Of a stretch of DNA of 64,000 nt, positions 1 through 10,682 are shown one piece after another. Every line of letters begins with the position of its first letter. The first letter of the stretch is position 1. Made by a program: the position numbers and the translations under genes. Location of the stretch: positions 184,853-248,852 of the forward strand of contig MARA01000053.1 in assembly GCA_001792895.1 (NCBI GenBank), given 5' to 3'. Below the pieces are notes generated by a model, which worked only from the letters and a program-made list of their open reading frames with translations, had not been told where the DNA came from and did not search any database. This DNA is from Lentinus brumalis (lineage: Eukaryota > Basidiomycota > Agaricomycetes > Polyporales > Polyporaceae).

Positions 1-179
1 GTAACCTCTGCCGGAAGAGAGACAACGACTAATATATGCGTCAATAATCGCCATATAAGAATCTGATGAGATGCTGATACCTTGGGGAAAAGCGGGCACT
101 CCTTGCTAGTCGCAAGCGGGAGGACAAGGGAAGGGTGAGAGTGAGAACGAAGGTGTAGGCGCTTCTCGGCAAAGGACAA

Positions 180-560
180 AACGCCTGTCCGCATCGGTGC
201 TGCGGTAAGGTACGATAAGTCCAACTGTAGTAACAGGATAACCCACTAGATCTCACGATGTGCTTCCAAGTCGGCGCCGCTTCGTGTCGTTGATAAGCCT
301 AAGCAGGCCTAGGCATGGCGACGCAGCCAACTCGCTCTTCTGACATGCCTGGGGGTTATGTTCTGTTCTGAGTCCCAAGCCATCGGGAGCCTACGAAGAA
401 ACCGAGGGCCACGAAAAGGCGGATTTGCTGCAGCTAGTAATCAGTAGAGGCTTATACCAGGCTTGCTACCCAGACGAGCTGGTACTTACTTCCTAGCCTT
501 TCATGTAGGGGAGAGGTGAACCGGCTTGCGGACGAGGAAATGCGCGAGGTGGCGACAATC
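180..560. repeat. Diverged direct repeat, copy 1
   Basis: This stretch matches 1830-2180 in the same orientation, for example the shared phrase ATAACCCACTAGATCTCACG and the following CGCCGCTTCGTGTCGTTG. The copies differ by many substitutions and small indels. They flank the small membrane-protein gene at 1065-1596. No open frame in the first 1 kb looks like a gene. Confidence 0.7.
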
Positions 561-1064
561 GCGTATGATGAGACGATCGGGCGGCTGTGTGTTAGTAATC
601 GCGGCACACGAGGATCACGGTGTTTGCTTTGCGGCTGGGGCGCCGACGCAGCATGGGTGAGCCTGCATGCTTGAGGGGTTGGGCCCGAATGTACGTGTAT
701 GTGTGTTATCTCGCAGTATGTAACATGATTTCCCGTGGCCACGAAGGGGCGTTCAGGACGAAATTGGAAGCGGGGAGGGAGGTGGAACGGTACACTGGCC
801 TGTATCTCTCAGACACGGAGCAGCACGCCTGCAGCTTGCAGGATGGAGAATATACCACGCGTGAACCCTCCGTAGACCGCAGATTGAGCGAACGCTGCAG
901 TTGAGCCTACGAGCAAAAGGGCGGTCTAGTCAGCACCTGCTTGACTTCGAAGGAGACAGTGCCACATGCGAAGGGACGTACCCAATCTCACGCCCTCGGC
1001 GGTGAAGCCGACCAAGTGCAGAGTCCATATAGGGATCGCCTTGACGGCTAGAGACGGTCGAAGT

Positions 1065-1596
1065 TCAGACACATTCGTCCGGACACTCACGTGGACACGT
1101 ACCGAGCGATATCAGCTTCAGCACCCCAGCCATGATGTTGTAGACAGCGCCGAGTATGGCGAATATCAAAGGGTGGAGAGCGTAGAGCGTGAGGAGGAGC
1201 ACGACCGCTGCGGCCGAGACAAGGCCGACGTTCTTCGCCTCCTCCGGGTGCTCCTGCACCCAGGTCGCGCCCTTGCTGGCCGCGGCTGAGACGCTAACCA
1301 TTGCTGGGTGCTGCTTGACCGAGCTCGCGCCGCTGCTGGCCGCGGCGGCGATGTCTGTTATGCGGTCTACCAAAGCAGGTCGGCTGTCAGCGCGGAGCCC
1401 ATGTGGAATTCATGGGCAAGACGCACCTGAGAATAGTTCTCGGGCACTGTCCCAGCTGAGACCTGTGGATGGGAGGGAGGCTACGCAGACCAGGGTCCGG
1501 ATTTGAGGACCGTTCGCTCCTGAGATGGTCGGGACGGTCACTCACGTAGCTCTGGGAAGTTGTCGTCGATGAAGGAGAACGACGGGGTGTTGAAGT
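1065..1596 (-). CDS. Small membrane protein, fragmentary gene model
   Basis: Function unknown. Two exons are visible on the minus strand. The exon at 1546-1596 encodes DFNTPSFSFIDDNFPEL and is bounded by a GTAG acceptor and a GTGAGT donor. The exon at 1065-1354 starts after an ACAG acceptor and encodes an Ala/Ser-rich stretch, then two hydrophobic segments (about VGLVSAAAVVLLLTLYAL and LIFAILGAVYNIMAGVL), ending in a Cys-containing tail CPRECPDECV and a stop. The phases fit if 1355-1545 is one intron. The first exon with the start codon was not found. The layout of a short acidic N-terminus followed by hairpin-like hydrophobic segments suggests a small integral membrane protein. It resembles fungal small glycine/alanine-rich membrane proteins only in a general way. 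Confidence 0.45.
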
Positions 1597-1829
1597 CTAC
1601 CGGCAGAGAGACTGGATTGGCGTCAGTTACAGACCGGAAACAAGAGAGAAAGGGAATGCTCGCACGTTGAGGAAGAGGAGGCATTCCTCGCAAGCCGCTA
1701 CGGAGGTATGGGTCGGGAGGACGGCGAGCGAGAAGCTGCAGCTCGAGGTAGCCCTATCGGAGAAGACGTGGTATATAGGTGGTAAGTGCATGCGCTGCCC
1801 GGCCCAGGACAACGCGCATGGGGTTCCGC

Positions 1830-2180
1830 ACAGCGCTGTCCGCATTGGTGCTGCGGTAAGGTGCTGTAAGGCCAAATTTAGTAACGGATAACCCACTAGA
1901 TCTCACGCTGTGCGACGATCCCCCTCATGTCGACGCCGCTTCGTGTCGTTGGCAGGCCTCAAGGGACATGGGCGGCACAACTCTAAGCGCTCCTCTGACA
2001 CACCTGCGGGTCGTGTCTTCCTCTGGGCCATCGGCAGACGACAAAACAGGGGGCCTACGGAAAGGCGGATTCGGAGGCAGATATAGTACTGCAGCAATCT
2101 ACCAGCGGAGGATTATTCCTTGGTGACGCGCCAGTAAGGACTTTCTTCCTAGCTTTTCCAGCGCAAGAGAATGTAACTTG
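1830..2180. repeat. Diverged direct repeat, copy 2
   Basis: Second copy of the repeat at 180-560, about 1.65 kb downstream. The bases between it and the gene starting near 2539 hold no supported reading frame. Confidence 0.7.
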
Positions 2181-2538
2181 GGGAGAGATACGTGGCAACT
2201 TGTGCGAGGTTCGCGAGAGTTATTATCACGCTGAGAGCCGTGCAGTCATTCTCATAAACAGCTTACCTGGCATGTACTGGGTGCTTGGACTAGTGAAGTA
2301 CGTTGGGTTAGGACAACGTTAGGACAAGAGCACTCTGACAAGCGCCGGAGAGCGCAGCTGGCTGGAAGGACTGACGTCATCAGGAGTTGAGGACGGTCTG
2401 GAGGGTGCCCGTCTTTGACCGCAACTCCCATCTCGTCGACCAACAGTCCATGGTCGTTGTCCTTCGACCTGCGCTCGCTGCTCTTGCTCTGCTTTCAACC
2501 ACCATTAGACCTTCCGTCGCTGCCACCGCCACCGCCCA

Positions 2539-3118
2539 GTGTCCTTTCCCTGCCTTCTCGCGCGCATACACCATGTCCGATCCCTCACCGTCCTCCCCGA
2601 GTTTCTTCAGGACCGCCTCTCCACCCTCCTCGCGTCGCCCCACATCCACTTCAACAAGCCGCCCGCTCTGCTCAACATCCGCATGGGCCCTGGGCCTGTC
2701 GATGTCTTTAGCACCCGGTTCGCGAACTGGTTCACCCACGATGCTACCGGCGTCGTGAACGGGAAACAGGTGGATAAGGAAGGGCTGAAGGAGGCGCTGC
2801 TCGCTCTCCAGAAGAAGTGGCACCCAGACAGTGCGAACTTCGTCGCGCAGGACGCATCGTCCAAGGTACGTCTGTTGTCTGCTGCCCGTGCATGCGGTTA
2901 CTGCATGTCTCCGTGCGTCCGCAGCCTGCGATCAAGTTCTCCTGGAACGTCAAGAATACGGAGCAGCCCGCTGAGGTCTCCGCAACTGCGGAGTAAGTTC
3001 GTCTTGATTATGGTCCTCTACGGCTGTTGACGACGCGGTCAGCGTGAAGGAGGAAGGCGGTACCCATCGCATCAGCTCCCTTGTCCTCGACGGCGACGAG
3101 TCTCTATTCGCCTCCTGA
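2539..3118 (+). CDS. Conserved-looking hypothetical protein, three exons
   Basis: Function not recognised. Exons 2539-2865, 2925-2992 and 3043-3118 join in frame across two short introns (GTACGT..GCAG and GTAAGT..TCAG) and end with TGA. The protein reads RLSTLLASPHIHFNKPP near the start, then FSTRFANWFTHDATGVVNGK and LLALQKKWHPDSANFV. It closes with KEEGGTHRISSLVLDGD. An alternating hydrophobic pattern with a Trp-Phe core suggests a small single-domain alpha/beta protein of the NTF2-like sort (inference). The start is uncertain: the natural-looking start ACCATGTCC at 2573 is in a different frame, and one extra base just after it would join it to the main frame. Confidence 0.6.
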
Positions 3119-4449
3119 TTATGGAAAGATACCTTCAACATTACCCTGTACTTGTACCCTCTGTATTCTCTGTCGGAAGCCCCATGCTTGGATTCTGTAC
3201 CGCGATAGCATGTTGTTTATTACGCCCACGTGATCGTGTCGTGTGCTTGGCGAAGCGTTCTGCTCCGCTCTTACGACCGCTACAATCTCTCTCCAGAGGC
3301 GAAGACTGAAGATACTTCCCGCTTGTCAGATGGATGCTTTGACAGATCGAAGGTACGTCGCATACTTGGATTTCATGCCAAGCACGTCGCTGACACATTC
3401 CCAGCGTTGAGGTCTGTCACGCAGGACCGTTGTTCGCCGTATTGGTCTGACGTATGCGTGTAGCTCGCGCGGATTGCTTGATTGCGTTGCGCAGGCACGC
3501 AGTCCATCCCGGCGATACTGGACTGGCCTATAGCTCAATTCTAAGCCCTTTGACGACGCAGAACGTCGCATGTGGTACGTGAGTGTGTGTCCGTGAGTGT
3601 TTGTCTATTATTCCTGATGACGTTCACGCTGATTGCTCGGGTGCTAGAACGCTCAGCAAGCCTCTCTCTTCTGCCGCGCTCTGCGGTCTCTTCCTGATTG
3701 GTACCGTCCGAGCGTGGCAGCATGCGCACGTAAGGCCGCTGCATCGGAACGCAGGTACATCTGTCCTTGTAGTCGTCTGCTGGACCTACCATCGCAGCTC
3801 CTGACAGAGAGGACTACGCATGTTGAGTACGTGACGCGCACCTCGTCGTACGAGTACTAATTGATAGAGAATAGAATACTACTGGATCACTATCACTACA
3901 ACCGATTTCACGCTTCTGTCGGCGACGGGCAAGTGGTGCCACCGATTTTGAACCCGGACCCGGAGCGTACTTTGTCGACGGCTCTCGAGAGTCCGGCCCG
4001 TCCTGTATGCGACGATGCAGTGGTACGTGAATTCTGTACGCCGGCCCGCAACTGACTCCGCTTTCAATCAGAAGCACCGTCACATCGACAGCACGAAAGT
4101 AGGATCCGTTTATCGCGCTGAGATGCTGACTTCGTACTTGTTTATGCGCGACAGAGATGCATAAGTTGTACATACGCGGCGTGTCGACTGGTGAGTCGAC
4201 CTCGTAAATGGTATGTGTGGACCCTGTGAACATGACATGGCGGCTGCAGCTGATCTACCGCGTGCTAGACTGCTCGTGCGTCGTACTCGACAGCCGCTAG
4301 GTCTTTAACCTCCCCGCGTAGTGACTGCACAGCACCGTCTTATCCGTCCCCATCTCCATCTGTGCTGAGGAGCAGCCCGTCGCAGCTGTTCACGAGTACA
4401 AGTACGTGGGTCCCGCCGCACGCGGCGTCGACATCTACTCGCGTGCCGA
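3119..4449. other. Intergenic, no supported gene
   Basis: Short overlapping frames only. None has a convincing splice structure or a recognisable motif. Confidence 0.5.
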
Positions 4450-5223
4450 CTAGACATCGACACTCCCCTCTTCGGCCTTTCCATCCAGTGCGCTCTCCGA
4501 TCGCGATCGCCCTGGCAGGCCCTGTCCGATGACTCTCCAAGCGCGGTGGCATCCGCAAGACACGAGCCCGATTCCCCCAGGAATGGCGCAGAGCGCCCCC
4601 ACTGCTGCCGCCTCGTGCAGCCCCAGCTCGTCCGTTGTCGTGTCCGGCATGAGCGCCATCCCGAGGGCCGCGGAGAACGCGACGCCGACGAGCACGAGGG
4701 AGATGCAGAGGAGCGTCTGCGCGGAGGAGAGGGCGTGCAGCGGCGGGAACAACTCGTGCGTCTCGGCCTCGGCCCCGGTCCGCTGTTGGTGTCTGTGCCG
4801 TGCGGTGAAGAAGACGCAGGCGGAGAGGGCGAAGGATGCGCCGAGGAGCGCGCCCCCTGCGGCGGAGGCGCGGAAGAAGAGCTCGAGGTAGACGGGCGTG
4901 GTGGGCCGGACGCGAGCGTGGATGTGGGCGATGACGAGCCAGCCGAAGACGCTGAGGAGGGTTGTGACGAGTGTGCAGGCGGTGAGGATGCGGGCACAGG
5001 TGAGGAGGTAGTGGAGGGTGCTCGAGGCGTTGTGGCACGCGCGATCGGCTGGCGTGGAGGGTGTGGATGTTTCGGGTGATAAGGTTTGCGTTTCGCTTAC
5101 AGGCTCGAAGCCGGCTGTAATGGTGCGTAGAGGAAGGGGCCGGACGGATGCTGGTGGTGCGGGATATGGAAGTTTGCTGCAGCTTGGGCCGGCAACGGCC
5201 TGAGCGTCGGTTCCGTGCGCCAT
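4450..5223 (-). CDS. Multi-span membrane protein, unknown function
   Basis: A single-exon frame of 257 residues. The ATG at 5221-5223 is chosen because the open frame upstream of it is low-complexity and unlike coding sequence. After a Pro/Ser/Thr-rich cytosol-like N-terminus (about 90 residues) there are four hydrophobic segments. They include ILTACTLVTTLLSVFGWLVI, GGALLGASFALSACVFF, LLCISLVLVGVAFSAALGMA and AVGALCAIPGGIGLVSC. A charged tail follows. This four-helix layout is typical of the many uncharacterised basidiomycete membrane proteins. No catalytic motif is visible. The 5' neighbour region is non-coding. Confidence 0.6.
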   Translation of the reverse strand: MAHGTDAQAVAGPSCSKLPYPAPPASVRPLPLRTITAGFEPVSETQTLSPETSTPSTPADRACHNASSTLHYLLTCARILTACTLVTTLLSVFGWLVIAHIHARVRPTTPVYLELFFRASAAGGALLGASFALSACVFFTARHRHQQRTGAEAETHELFPPLHALSSAQTLLCISLVLVGVAFSAALGMALMPDTTTDELGLHEAAAVGALCAIPGGIGLVSCGCHRAWRVIGQGLPGRSRSESALDGKAEEGSVDV

Positions 5224-6126
5224 TTTGGAAGAGGGTTGGGCTGGGAATGCAGAGATGAGAGTGAGTGAGTGGTTTGGACACGGTGGAGCGTACGCCTTAC
5301 ATATATCCTTTTCTTTGCAGTAACTTGGCGGACTCGCGGGGTGGTCGCGCGACCGCCCAGCCACGGAGGAACATCGAGCCAGCGGAGTCCCACTCGGGCA
5401 GTCGTACGCATGCCTATGGGAGGTGTCCGCTCGTCGGTGCGTGCCAGGGCCCTTGGCTGTAGCACCTCTTTCTGCGAGTGGAAGGCCGATGTCCCGATTC
5501 AGACGGCGTACTGGGTCGTGGTCAATACGCGAATCGCAGACGCGTCTGTTACGCGTATTCGGAAGGCGTCGGGAAGTTCTGGAGGAAGAGGAAGGCTGGG
5601 CACAACGGAACGTTGTACTTCGCCTTTCTTCGGAGTTCCTGGATTCCTGTCCGTTACACATACCGGGAGACAGGCCAAGGGAGAAGTTCCGAGGTCGCCG
5701 GACTTGCACGAGGATGAACCTCGGAACGTTGCAAGTTCGTGTCGGAGTAATCCTTTCGACAAGGAGCATCTGTAAAACTTCAGAAGCATGGGTGACACTC
5801 GACGGCGGGAATTGGTTCTCTGGTGTTTGCAGCTGACCGGGGAGGGCTCGCCGCTCAAGCAGGACGGAGACACTTCGAACGGTGATTGGAGAAGTCCGCT
5901 CGTCCGCTCGCCTGTTCGGCCCCGGGTGAGTGCCTTTGATCCAGCAGCGCGTCCTCCGGGAGGTAGGGTGACGTCCTGTTTCAGACGGGGTGCTGAATCT
6001 GAGCTCCGCATCACGCGAACACATCAGACTTGACCGATACTGAGGCGTCGAGAGGGTTGCGGGAGGTATCAAACGCAAAGACTCGGCTCTTTGGCATTTC
6101 GACCCCGCGCGGGTCCTTGGACGACA
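5224..6126. other. Intergenic, no supported gene
   Basis: Several overlapping frames of 80-170 codons on both strands, none with motifs or a credible splice pattern. It ends at the target duplication of the hAT element. Confidence 0.4.
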
Positions 6127-6134
6127 CGCGACGT

Positions 6135-6695
6135 TAGGGCACGGGGAAATAGGTCTCGAGGCCTACTTGACCGTAAAATACTTAACCCTGGCTGACCTCG
6201 ATCCCGAAATTCACCGGGGTAAAATACGGCTAATTAGCCGGGCGCTAATGATTTGACCGTCAGAGTCTTACGCCCGTACAAGAACTTGCTGAGGACTCCA
6301 AAAGCCTCCGAAACCATCCTGATATTATTCTGGCTTCAGGTGGAGTGGGTGGGGCACGAGAGAGGAAGTTGTGCGAACGTGTAGCGGACAGCCATGTCTC
6401 AGACGCCCGCTCACAACCTCACTCAACCCAGTGTCGCATACAGAGAGGGATTTTTGGACCATTTCAAAGCCTCCATGATAGGAGGCACCCGGAGGAGCTC
6501 TGCTAGCGTGATTAATCTGCTTCCAGGGCTCCTGCAGGCCCACCTGAGTCGTATTCATGGTGGTCTATTTGACCCAACTTTACCCCTCGAGTTTCGGCCC
6601 ACCAGGGTCCTCCCTATTTGACCTGTAAATTACACGTCATTTACCTGGGTAAATTAGCTGAGGTCAAATTCGGTCGCCTATTTCCCCGTGCCCTA
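6135..6695. mobile_element. Nonautonomous hAT-type DNA transposon (MITE)
   Basis: A 561-bp element with perfect 19-bp terminal inverted repeats TAGGGCACGGGGAAATAGG at 6135-6153 and 6677-6695 (reverse complement). It is flanked by an identical 8-bp direct repeat CGCGACGT at 6127-6134 and 6696-6703. An 8-bp target duplication and ends beginning TAG are the hallmark of the hAT superfamily. The ends are followed by AT-rich subterminal motifs containing GTAAAAT/GTAAATT and TTGACC. There is no transposase frame, so it would depend on a transposase elsewhere. The perfect ends and perfect target duplication argue for a fairly recent insertion. Confidence 0.93.
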
Positions 6696-7187
6696 CGCGA
6701 CGTCGCTGGAGTGTTACAGGGATCCCACTTACGGCACTGGTTTGGACTAGGATTCGGCACAATCGCCTCTTGGGTTCTAGAGCGAGACGCCACAGAAGGG
6801 ACTCCCCTACGCATACATGCTTTGCTGGTCCGGACAGCGTTGCCGCAGTGTTGACAAGCGTAAGACACTATGAGGCAGTACCACAAGCTCGAGAGTATCC
6901 ATGTGAGCGATTCGAAAGCCAGCGAGAGAGTTGTCCGCAAAATTGTCCGAGGGCAGGGAAGCGGCAAGTACGTAGACTTACTAGCAAAGTATAAGTAGTA
7001 CTATACTAATAATGCAGTAAGTCTCGAGTAAGAACGAGTAAGTAAGCCGTTTTGATTACTTTATGCTTTCGCCGTCGCGGGGGAAGACACGTACGTCGGA
7101 ATCTTTCCACGAACTCTCATCTTACACAACCATAGTCTCAGTCTGTCCACACTGGCGTCGCGCAACTGCTGCCAGCAGGCTGGCAGC

Positions 7188-7955
7188 TCAAAATTGCAAG
7201 GTCAATGCTCTAGGCAATAGTCGGCATATGTTTCCTCGGCAGACCTGCGTCTCTGGCCATGGTCGAACGCTCGCGAGAAGTTCCAGCTCAGTTGCATCGC
7301 GCCTTGGGCTGTCTTGTCCGTCTCGTTCTCTCTTTCGATTCATCTGCTCTGGTTGATCCATCTTGCGACATTTGTGTGGCATCTCCACGTCCACCTCCGA
7401 CACCAGGTTCCCCCGACATTCGTTGGTGATCCTGATCACCATCGACCTCGCCCCGTCCGTGGCAGCGTCCTTCCCGCGCACTATGTCTGCCACAGTTCCG
7501 ACGACGTGTGGGTCGTACGTGTCGTACTGCGTGAACGGGACGCCCGGTGAGCAGTACGCGATCGGTGAGAGGGCAAGGATCTTGACGCGTCTGCCCACTC
7601 GAACAGGCTCCGATGACTGTACCGCCAGACGGTACTTATGCCGCTCTCTTCCGATGTGGTAGATGTCGGGAACCGGGTTTTCGACACCTATCCATTTTGC
7701 GAGGAGCAGCAGCACGGGGTCGGGTTTGGGGGGAGCGATGGCGATGGCACCGGCGATGATGACGGTGTGTGTGTTCACTGGTTGTATCTGGTGCCGTTGC
7801 CGGTCATTCGTGATTTCGTGCAACATGGCGATACGCCAGCAGTGAGAGCGGACGGTCAAGCTGAAGCTCGAAGTACAGGCCGCGTATAAGTAACAACTCG
7901 TGGGCTGCACGAGGCGTCCGTTCCGAGGTCTCAGCTGTCTGTCAGCGAAGCTCAC
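7188..7955 (-). CDS. Hypothetical protein
   Basis: An uninterrupted frame of 255 codons. I do not recognise the product. A more modest start is the Met at about 7826 (MLHEITNDRQRHQIQPVN). It is followed by a hydrophobic run TVIIAGAIAIAPPKPDPVLL, then a basic/aromatic middle part with RVGRRVKILALSPIAYCSPG, and a polar tail ending LLPRALTLQF. No intron is needed. Length and composition are compatible with a real gene, but in GC-rich DNA a frame of this size can occur by chance, so confidence is low. Confidence 0.35.
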   Translation of the reverse strand: MSFADRQLRPRNGRLVQPTSCYLYAACTSSFSLTVRSHCWRIAMLHEITNDRQRHQIQPVNTHTVIIAGAIAIAPPKPDPVLLLLAKWIGVENPVPDIYHIGRERHKYRLAVQSSEPVRVGRRVKILALSPIAYCSPGVPFTQYDTYDPHVVGTVADIVRGKDAATDGARSMVIRITNECRGNLVSEVDVEMPHKCRKMDQPEQMNRKRERDGQDSPRRDATELELLASVRPWPETQVCRGNICRLLPRALTLQF

Positions 7956-8270
7956 ATGTCTATTCGGTGCACGCAGCAGCCAGTCTCAGAGTGCGGCTGA
8001 CGACTGGCGTGAATCCTCAAGGGAGTTAGCGTGAGTCCTCAGTCTCTGAGTCTCCCTAAAGTAGTCTCGCCAGCCAGACGTTATAGGCGCGGTTCTGCCT
8101 CGTCCAAAAAGGGAAGGAGAACGGGACAGAGGATGAGACAGAACCATGCGTATGACGGGCGGGTTGTGTTCTGGGATGGTGTCCGTTCTCCTTCCTATTT
8201 CGTCCGCGCCCTAACCGCCTGGGAACGAGACTATCTCTTGAAGTACTTCTCTCCTGTGCTGCTTGATACT

Positions 8271-8349
8271 GGTCTCGTACCCATCCGTAGTAGGATCGCA
8301 CTCCGACCACCGCATCCGGTGCGATTATACTACGGATGGGTACGAGACC
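8271..8349. repeat. Long perfect hairpin (inverted repeat)
   Basis: Arms of 22 bp, 8271-8292 (GGTCTCGTACCCATCCGTAG plus TA) and its exact reverse complement at 8328-8349. A second inner pairing ATCGCAC (8295-8301) with GTGCGAT (8319-8325) leaves a loop of about 17 bases. A transcript of either strand would fold into a stem of nearly 30 pairs with one small internal bulge. It lies in an open frame of doubtful coding value. Confidence 0.9.
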
Positions 8350-9012
8350 ACTTGATACTCAGAATTGTCCCTCTGCTTGCGAGCTGGTCATTGTGGCTGG
8401 CGGTCACGTATCTGGCCTACCTCGCGCCCCTCCACCCTTACCGCGCTCTCCACGAAGCGTATGATCTCGCTACTCGAGGACAATGGAATGACCACCGGCA
8501 TGTGCCTCGAGCTCCGCCCGAGCCCGAGCCCGTGCTGGTACCGCTCATACCCTTGCTCACGGAGGTCTTCTCCAAGAAGGACTTCACCGGACTTGAAGTG
8601 GCTCCCGCCCAATGCGCTCGCCACAATGACAGGCAGACTGCATAAGGCACGCATCTAGACGACACAACCGTACAAGTCACAGCACATCGTCAAGCCAGGT
8701 TTGTCCAAAATAGTCGTTCGTCCGACAACCCGTTCGGAGCCTACGCGCATGACACAAGCTTGTCCACGAGGCTCCGACGGCTGGCTGACGCCGTGTAATT
8801 GTCTTCTGTACGTATTCGCGCTACCATTGGAGTTCTGCCCAAGCGGAAGGCCCCATCAGGCACTTCCGCATACGCGCCGCGGAGGCGTGGGCATGGTAAT
8901 ACACGACTATTCGCCGTCGTTCAAGATACTCATAAGTGGCGGTCGAATTCTGTGCGCCCGCCCTTTGACTTACCACCACAATCCCCATCTTTCCCCTAAT
9001 TTTCACCGACTC

Positions 9013-10248
9013 ATGGAATCTTCAGGACATGCCTGTCTCCCCACCGAGGTCGTTGAAGAGATCCTCGAAACGACATGGAACTCTACCATCTCGGCGGATG
9101 AGCGCAAGTCGCTGCTCTCCGCCTTCGCCCGAGCTGACCCCGTCCTGCACGGACTACTCAGCCGCGCCGCGACGCGCTTCGTGATTCTCGACGTCACCGG
9201 CTTCAGCACGGACGACCTGGACCTCTATGCTGCGCTTGCGGACCGCGCTGCGACAGAGGCAGGCGCTGACGTCGACTCGCAGCCTCAACTGAACTCGTAC
9301 TACAACATAGAAGTCCCCGGTGACGACGTGCTTGCGTTCCGCGCGGACCTCTTCAAGAATTCACACCTCCGCATCGAAGGACTCACGGGCAGAGGCGACC
9401 AGCCCCACCGCCACCGTAATGTCTCCGACCCCCACCGCCCTACCTGGGGGTACGTCCTCGTGAAACTCACAAACATTATTCCCGACGCACGGTCTCTCAC
9501 CCTCGCCTTCTCACCCTCCTCTCTCTGGCTGGTCGCGAAGCAAATTGTACCCGCTCTGCTCTTCCCGACGCTCCGCTTCTTCCCGAGCCTGCGGAGCGTG
9601 CACTTCTCCGTGTTCTTCGAGGTCCTCAATTTTGCGAGCCACAGCGCCGCCCCGCCGACCGTCGCGCAGGTGACCTCCCTGCGGCTCACGCACGTCCCGA
9701 CCTGCGAGTGCTCGAAACGGGACTCGCGCCCCCGCCGCGCGGACGGACACCTCGAATGTTGTCTCGCTGCGACGCTGCTCGAGTGTTTCCCGAACTTGCA
9801 GCACTTGCACCTCGAGAACCCTGTGTTCCTGAAGATGCTGTATCCGCCTGCGTCGCTGCGGACGCTGACGCTCGACGCCCCGCCCGTGCAGCGGATTGAG
9901 GGGCGGGAGCCGTTCAGCTCGCTTCTCGAGTACAACCTTGCTGCGGCTGTCAAGCGCGGGTTCATGGCTACGCCTGCGGCGGCTGACAGGGACGAGGGCG
10001 ATTCGGAGGACAGACCGCGGAGGAGGAAGATCGTGGTGCGGACGGGCGCGGGGGAGCCGTTTGGGTGGATGGCCGCGCAGGCGGCGTGCAACGAGGCGGA
10101 GATCGAGCTCGTGCAGGCGGTTGTGTATGCGGAGCCGGACGTGCGAGTGGACTCTGCGCTCGAGCTCGGGGCTGTCAAGGGTTCTTCGGCGGGGAGTGTG
10201 CTGAAGAGTCCGACGGTGCTTGAGGCTGCGAAGATGGCGGCGGTTTAG
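9013..10248 (+). CDS. F-box-like protein
   Basis: A single-exon protein of 411 residues. The start is the ATG in TCATGGAATC, because it directly precedes the domain. Residues about 8-45 form an F-box-like helix bundle (LPTEVVEEILETTWN, then DERKSLLSAFARADPVLHG), followed by a longer region of leucine-rich character (SLRLTHVPTCEC, FPNLQHLHLENPVF, ASLRTLTLDAP). In Agaricomycetes such proteins are very numerous and are thought to be substrate receptors of SCF ubiquitin ligases or simply expanded families. The C-terminal part is charged and low-complexity. A decayed paralogue lies at 14600-15350. The convergent neighbour (10683-11610) also has a second copy next to that decayed paralogue, so the pair was duplicated as a block. 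Confidence 0.7.
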   Translation: MESSGHACLPTEVVEEILETTWNSTISADERKSLLSAFARADPVLHGLLSRAATRFVILDVTGFSTDDLDLYAALADRAATEAGADVDSQPQLNSYYNIEVPGDDVLAFRADLFKNSHLRIEGLTGRGDQPHRHRNVSDPHRPTWGYVLVKLTNIIPDARSLTLAFSPSSLWLVAKQIVPALLFPTLRFFPSLRSVHFSVFFEVLNFASHSAAPPTVAQVTSLRLTHVPTCECSKRDSRPRRADGHLECCLAATLLECFPNLQHLHLENPVFLKMLYPPASLRTLTLDAPPVQRIEGREPFSSLLEYNLAAAVKRGFMATPAAADRDEGDSEDRPRRRKIVVRTGAGEPFGWMAAQAACNEAEIELVQAVVYAEPDVRVDSALELGAVKGSSAGSVLKSPTVLEAAKMAAV

Positions 10249-10682
10249 ACGTGGCTGGCACTGTGCGGTCAGGCCGAAGCTGCGCTTACTCGTGTTTTGT
10301 CAGTAGCTCTTGCAATATAACAGCTCGCGATAAGTCTACATGGAGATCGGTTTAGTGCGCGACTGGTTACGACGCCAGACCAGGACTTCGCTGGTGGTCG
10401 AGTGAGTTCCAGGACCACAGTTCGCGTCCTGCACTTGCGCCGCCGTGGTCGGGGTGATATCAGGCCAACGCTGATAGGGGGTGTAAAATGGCTCTTGTTG
10501 GACACGAAGCGGCTCTTGTTGGGTGATCGTTGAGGGTGCGGTCGAGGATGGGTACAGAAGTGTTCCGCGAGTTCGCGTCGAGGCTAGAACGCGTACGAGA
10601 GATAGAGAAGGAATCGGTAATCCGAGTTGACATTGGTAGCCGAAGCCATGATATGTGAGGAGACTCGCGATAGATCTGAGGA

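Noticed and set aside
4450..6078. The full 542-codon minus-strand frame as one protein
   Set aside because: The first 285 codons are low in structure and lie in what looks like the promoter; the Met at 5223 gives a normal membrane protein.
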